Below are positions 6,625-9,322 of a DNA stretch of 9,322 nucleotides, one piece after another. The notes under the pieces were generated by a model. The model was not told the origin of the DNA. It saw only the letters and a list, made by a program, of their open reading frames with translations, and made no database searches. A program made the position numbers and the translations under genes. Position 1 is the stretch's first letter. Every line of letters starts with the position of its first letter. This DNA is from Rubrivivax sp. (GTDB taxonomy: Bacteria; Pseudomonadota; Gammaproteobacteria; Burkholderiales; Burkholderiaceae), in the NCBI GenBank assembly GCA_004211235.1, contig SEEY01000111.1, forward strand, positions 1-9,322. Direction: 5' to 3'.

Positions 6625-8328
6625 TCACTGAACCGGCGGCGTGGCCGGCACCATGGCCGTGGACGGCGCCGGCTTCAATAGCCCGGCGAGGTTCTGCGCG
6701 ATGCCGGTGATGCCCTGGTTGGACAGGCCGGCGTCGTGCATGACGGCGTCGACGATGGGCTTGGCGATCTGGTACTGCAGCGCCGAGTTCATGACCTGCT
6801 CGGGGAAGGTCGCGCCGTTCGCGGCACCGTCGCCCGAACCCCCGCCCTGACCCGGCATGCCGTTCACCTGGACGATGCGGATGGAGTCGATGTTCTCCAT
6901 CGGCTTGACGGCCTCGGCCAGGATGGCGGGCAGCTGCTCCAGCAGCTGGGTGCGCACCTGCAGATCGACCTGCGCGGCCGACAGCGTGTTGAGCGCCTCG
7001 TTGATCGCGCGCCGGCCCTCGGCCTCGGCGATGGCCGCGGCCTGCTTGGCCTTGGCCTCGATCGTCAGCGCCTCGGCGCGGTCGATGGCGGCTTCCTTCT
7101 CGGCCGACGCCGACACCTTCACGGCGATGGCGTTCTGCTCGGCGTCCTTGCTAGCCTCGATCAGCTGGATGGCCTTGTCGCGCTCGGCGATGGCGACCTG
7201 GCGCGCGGTATTGACCGTTTCCTCGGCCTTGACGGCCTCGGCGCGGGCCAGGTTGGCGGCCGCGTCGGCTTCGGACTGCTCGCGCGACTTGGTGGCAATG
7301 GCGATCTGCGTATCCTGGCGCGCGATCTCGACCTGCTTGCGCTGCTCGGCACGCTTCATCTCGGTCTGGCGCTCCTGCTCGATCTCGCGCGTCTGGATGA
7401 CCAGCGTCTTCTCGATCTCGGCCGCCTTGATCTCGCGCTCGGCCTCGATGCGGCGCTGGCCCACCTGGCGCTCGGCCTCGATCTTCACCGTCTCGGCCTC
7501 ACGTGTGCGCTCGGCCTGTTGCGAGGCGATCTGCGCGGACTGTTCGGCGCGCGCCATCTCGATCTCGCGCTTTTGCGTCAGCGAGGCGAACTCCTGGTCC
7601 TTCTCGATGGTCAGCTTGAGACGACTCGCTTCCAGGTTCTTGGTGCGCACCTGCACCTCGGTGTCCTGCTCGACGTCGTTGCGCTGCTTGCGGCGCGCCT
7701 CGGTCTGCTCGGTCAGGCGCGTCAGGCCCTCGGCGTCGAAGGCATTGTTGGGGTTGAAGAACTGCTTGTCGGTCTGGTCCAGACTCGTCAGCGAGACCGA
7801 CTCCAGCTCGAGGCCGTTCTTCTCCAGGTCTTCGGCGACGGCGTTCTGCACGGCCTGCACGAAATCGCGGCGCTTGTCCTGCAGCTCCTGGATGGTCATG
7901 GTCGCGGCGGTGGCGCGCAGGCTGTCGACGAACTTGTCCTCCACCAGCGCCTTCAGCTCGTTCGGGCTCATGGTGCGGGCGCCCAACGTCTGGGCCGCCG
8001 TGCTGACGGCCTCTTCCGTCTGCTTCACACGGACGAAGAAGGCCGCCGTCACGTCCACGCGCATGCGGTCCTTGGTGATGAGGCTTTCGCGCTCGCGGCG
8101 CAGCACCTCGAGCTTGAGCGTGTTCATGTTGACGAGCACGCGCTCATGGAACACCGGCAGCACGATGGCGCCGCCGTCCATGATGACCTTCTGGCCGCCC
8201 AGGCCGGTGCGCACGAAGGCGAGCTCCTTGGTGCTGCGCTTGTACAGCCGCGCGAACACGAAGCCGATGGTCAGCAGGCCGAGCAGGCCGATACCGGCGA
8301 TGACGGAGATTTCGATCAGGTTGTCCAT
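6625..8328 (-). CDS. yqiK: Flotillin-family membrane protein, YqiK type
   Basis: A 567-residue protein, close to E. coli YqiK in length. An N-terminal membrane segment (about 5-27) is followed by RLYKRSTKELAFVRTGLGGQKVIMDGGAIVLPVFHE, the start of the SPFH/band-7 domain (to about 210; FFVRVKQTEEAV, LVEDKFVDSLRATAATMT, GLELESVSLTSLDQT). From about 210 to 470 the chain is an almost unbroken coiled coil of Glu/Ala/Arg/Lys repeats (EAERQVGQRRIEAEREIKAAEIEK), the flotillin domain that drives assembly. The final 100 residues include a Gly-rich linker (GQGGGSGDGAANG). Flotillins form oligomers on the inner membrane in ordered microdomains linked to membrane fluidity and stress. The gene starts 15 bases after yqiJ, with GGAG 11 bases before its ATG, as in the yqiJK pair of E. 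coli. Its stop codon abuts the stop of the convergent gene and no terminator is seen between them. Confidence 0.95.
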   Translation of the reverse strand: MDNLIEISVIAGIGLLGLLTIGFVFARLYKRSTKELAFVRTGLGGQKVIMDGGAIVLPVFHERVLVNMNTLKLEVLRRERESLITKDRMRVDVTAAFFVRVKQTEEAVSTAAQTLGARTMSPNELKALVEDKFVDSLRATAATMTIQELQDKRRDFVQAVQNAVAEDLEKNGLELESVSLTSLDQTDKQFFNPNNAFDAEGLTRLTEQTEARRKQRNDVEQDTEVQVRTKNLEASRLKLTIEKDQEFASLTQKREIEMARAEQSAQIASQQAERTREAETVKIEAERQVGQRRIEAEREIKAAEIEKTLVIQTREIEQERQTEMKRAEQRKQVEIARQDTQIAIATKSREQSEADAAANLARAEAVKAEETVNTARQVAIAERDKAIQLIEASKDAEQNAIAVKVSASAEKEAAIDRAEALTIEAKAKQAAAIAEAEGRRAINEALNTLSAAQVDLQVRTQLLEQLPAILAEAVKPMENIDSIRIVQVNGMPGQGGGSGDGAANGATFPEQVMNSALQYQIAKPIVDAVMHDAGLSNQGITGIAQNLAGLLKPAPSTAMVPATPPVQ

Positions 8329-8343
8329 GTCTTTCTCAGCTCC

Positions 8344-8970
8344 CTAGATCAGGTTGGGATGGGGGTTGGCAATGCAGCGATAGAACGCCCCCGCCTTGCG
8401 CACGATCAGTATCTGCGCGCCTTCTTCAAACACTTCATCGTCGAGGTCCGGCTCGACCATCAGGTAGTGGACACGGCCATGCGCGTCGCGCACCCGCGCC
8501 TGCGCCGCCAGACCGCGGCGGGCGGCACCCGCGCTGACGACGCCACCCCGGCCGACGAGCGACTGCTCGCTGACCGCACTCGTCTCGTCGCGCGGCACGA
8601 TGTGGGCCACCAGCGAGCCCAGGCCTCGCACCGTGGCCAGCCCCGGCGGCACCGCCAGCAGCCCCGCCGCCCAGGCCGGCAGGAAACTGCCGAGCAGATT
8701 GAACGCGACCTTCTGCAGCGCATAACCGAACAGTGCGTAGCCCAGCAGGAAGAGCAGGAGCAGCACCAGCGCCGGCACCCGGCCCAGGTGCAGCCAGCCG
8801 AGCACATGGTCCATGCCGGACTCGGGCACCGCGTGGGGCAGCAGGTCGTCGATGACGTTGCTTGGGCTGAGCGCGACGAGCATGCCCAGGCCTTCCAGCA
8901 AGGCGATGGCGACGATGAGCGCCACGGCGACGCCGAAGGGCAAGGTCTCGGGCGAGGTGAACAGGTTCAT
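8344..8970 (-). CDS. yqiJ: YqiJ family inner-membrane protein with OB-fold domain
   Basis: A 208-residue protein similar to E. coli YqiJ, whose gene also precedes yqiK. Three membrane segments are visible: about 11-33, 63-88 and 92-118. Recognisable shared blocks are LGRVPALVLL (62-71) and VPRDETSAVSEQSLVGR, matching IPRD.SSAI.EE..IG in E. coli as I remember it. The C-terminal 80 residues form a small beta-rich NfeD-like OB domain (ARVRDAHGRVHYLMVEPD...GAQILIVRKAGAFYRCI). NfeD-type proteins are the usual partners of flotillins and help place or assemble them in the membrane. The operon order is PspA-like, yqiJ, yqiK. There is no strong ribosome-binding site before the ATG (TTGAGA is the nearest), but the start gives the expected N-terminus and first helix. 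Confidence 0.92.
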   Translation of the reverse strand: MNLFTSPETLPFGVAVALIVAIALLEGLGMLVALSPSNVIDDLLPHAVPESGMDHVLGWLHLGRVPALVLLLLFLLGYALFGYALQKVAFNLLGSFLPAWAAGLLAVPPGLATVRGLGSLVAHIVPRDETSAVSEQSLVGRGGVVSAGAARRGLAAQARVRDAHGRVHYLMVEPDLDDEVFEEGAQILIVRKAGAFYRCIANPHPNLI

Positions 8971-9007
8971 CGAAGCAATCTCAACGAGTTGCGGGCGGGC
9001 CAGAGTG

Positions 9008-9322
9008 TCACGCTTGTCCCGCCTTGATCTGCGCCATGCGCTCGGCGATCTTGTTGTCGCGCACCAGTTGCTCCAGCTCGTTCAGCCGTGCGGCCTGATC
9101 CAGGTTGCCGCTGCGCTGCGTGCCGTCCAGGCCCGTCTGGCGCTGGTAGATTCTGTCGAAGGCGTCGGCCACCTTGCCCAGCCGCTGTTCGACGCTGGAC
9201 TGCCCCTGCGGCTGCGCGGCCGATTCCGTAGCCGCGCGGCTCTTGCGGAAATCCGCCAGCGCCTCCTGCATCTCGCGCTTCTTGGCCAGCAGCGCGGCGG
9301 TGAAGCCCTGCAGCTCCTGCTC
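9008..9322 (-). CDS. PspA/IM30-family protein (C-terminal part, N-terminus cut by window edge)
   Basis: The minus-strand frame is open to the right edge and gives the last 104 residues. It does not begin at the internal ATG at 9271, since 17 more in-frame codons precede it (EQELQGFTAALLAKKRE). The visible part is a charged helix (ALLAKKREMQEALADFRKSRAA), a Gln/Ser/Ala-rich linker, then helices with VADAFDRIYQRQTGLDG and a final LNELEQLVRDNKIAERMAQIK. This ending is typical of the YjfJ-like branch of the PspA/IM30 family as I remember it. These ESCRT-III-related coiled-coil proteins bind and stabilise the inner membrane under stress. It lies 37 bases before yqiJ on the same strand, which supports a shared membrane-maintenance operon whose promoter is outside the window. 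The family call rests on the C-terminus and context. Confidence 0.72.
   Translation of the reverse strand, partial: EQELQGFTAALLAKKREMQEALADFRKSRAATESAAQPQGQSSVEQRLGKVADAFDRIYQRQTGLDGTQRSGNLDQAARLNELEQLVRDNKIAERMAQIKAGQA

Noticed and set aside
6736..9027. A plus-strand open frame of 763 codons opposite yqiK and yqiJ
   Set aside because: The translation is a monotonous Leu/Asp/Gly/His/Arg mix that mirrors the codon bias of the Glu/Ala-rich flotillin coiled coil. It has no recognisable domain, and the minus-strand frames match known families over their full length.

Overview
The window is high-GC DNA (roughly two thirds G+C) of ordinary bacterial chromosomal character. Protein sequences and neighbourhood point to a betaproteobacterium, most likely Burkholderiales. 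The pointers are a YgiQ-type radical SAM protein, a CspA-like protein with the DLFAHHSEI variant, a divergent bfd/bfr iron pair under a Fur-like box of betaproteobacterial style, a DUF3369-type response regulator and a psp/yqiJ/yqiK cluster. This placement is by recognition, not by a database search.

Layout. Positions 1-467 (minus) hold the N-terminal receiver part of a response regulator that runs off the left edge. A YgiQ-family radical SAM protein (593-2944, minus) follows, with a probable intrinsic terminator just past its stop. A cold-shock protein (3041-3256, minus) has its own strong terminator. Next comes a divergent iron-storage locus: bfd (3380-3604, minus) and bfr (3711-4187, plus), separated by a 106-base control region. 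That region holds a Fur-like box lying across a candidate bfd promoter. bfd and bfr each end in a hairpin terminator.

Positions 4384-6624 (plus) form a compact three-gene unit: an ECF sigma factor, a single-pass membrane protein that is probably its anti-sigma factor (start and stop codons overlap as ATGA), and a secreted 384-residue protein of unknown function whose ribosome-binding site overlaps the previous stop codon. The order sigma / membrane regulator / periplasmic protein parallels rpoE-rseA-rseB, but the second and third proteins are not recognisable RseA or RseB. This is the best candidate in the window for an undescribed regulatory system.

Positions 6625-9322 (minus) carry a membrane-maintenance operon read right to left: the C-terminal part of a PspA/IM30-family protein (running off the right edge), a YqiJ-family OB-fold membrane protein, and a YqiK-type flotillin. 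The flotillin stop codon directly abuts the stop codon of the secreted protein on the other strand.

No tRNA, rRNA, CRISPR array, insertion sequence or sign of recent transfer was seen. No gene-free stretch exceeds 300 bases; the longest, 4188-4383, holds inverted repeats and a probable terminator.
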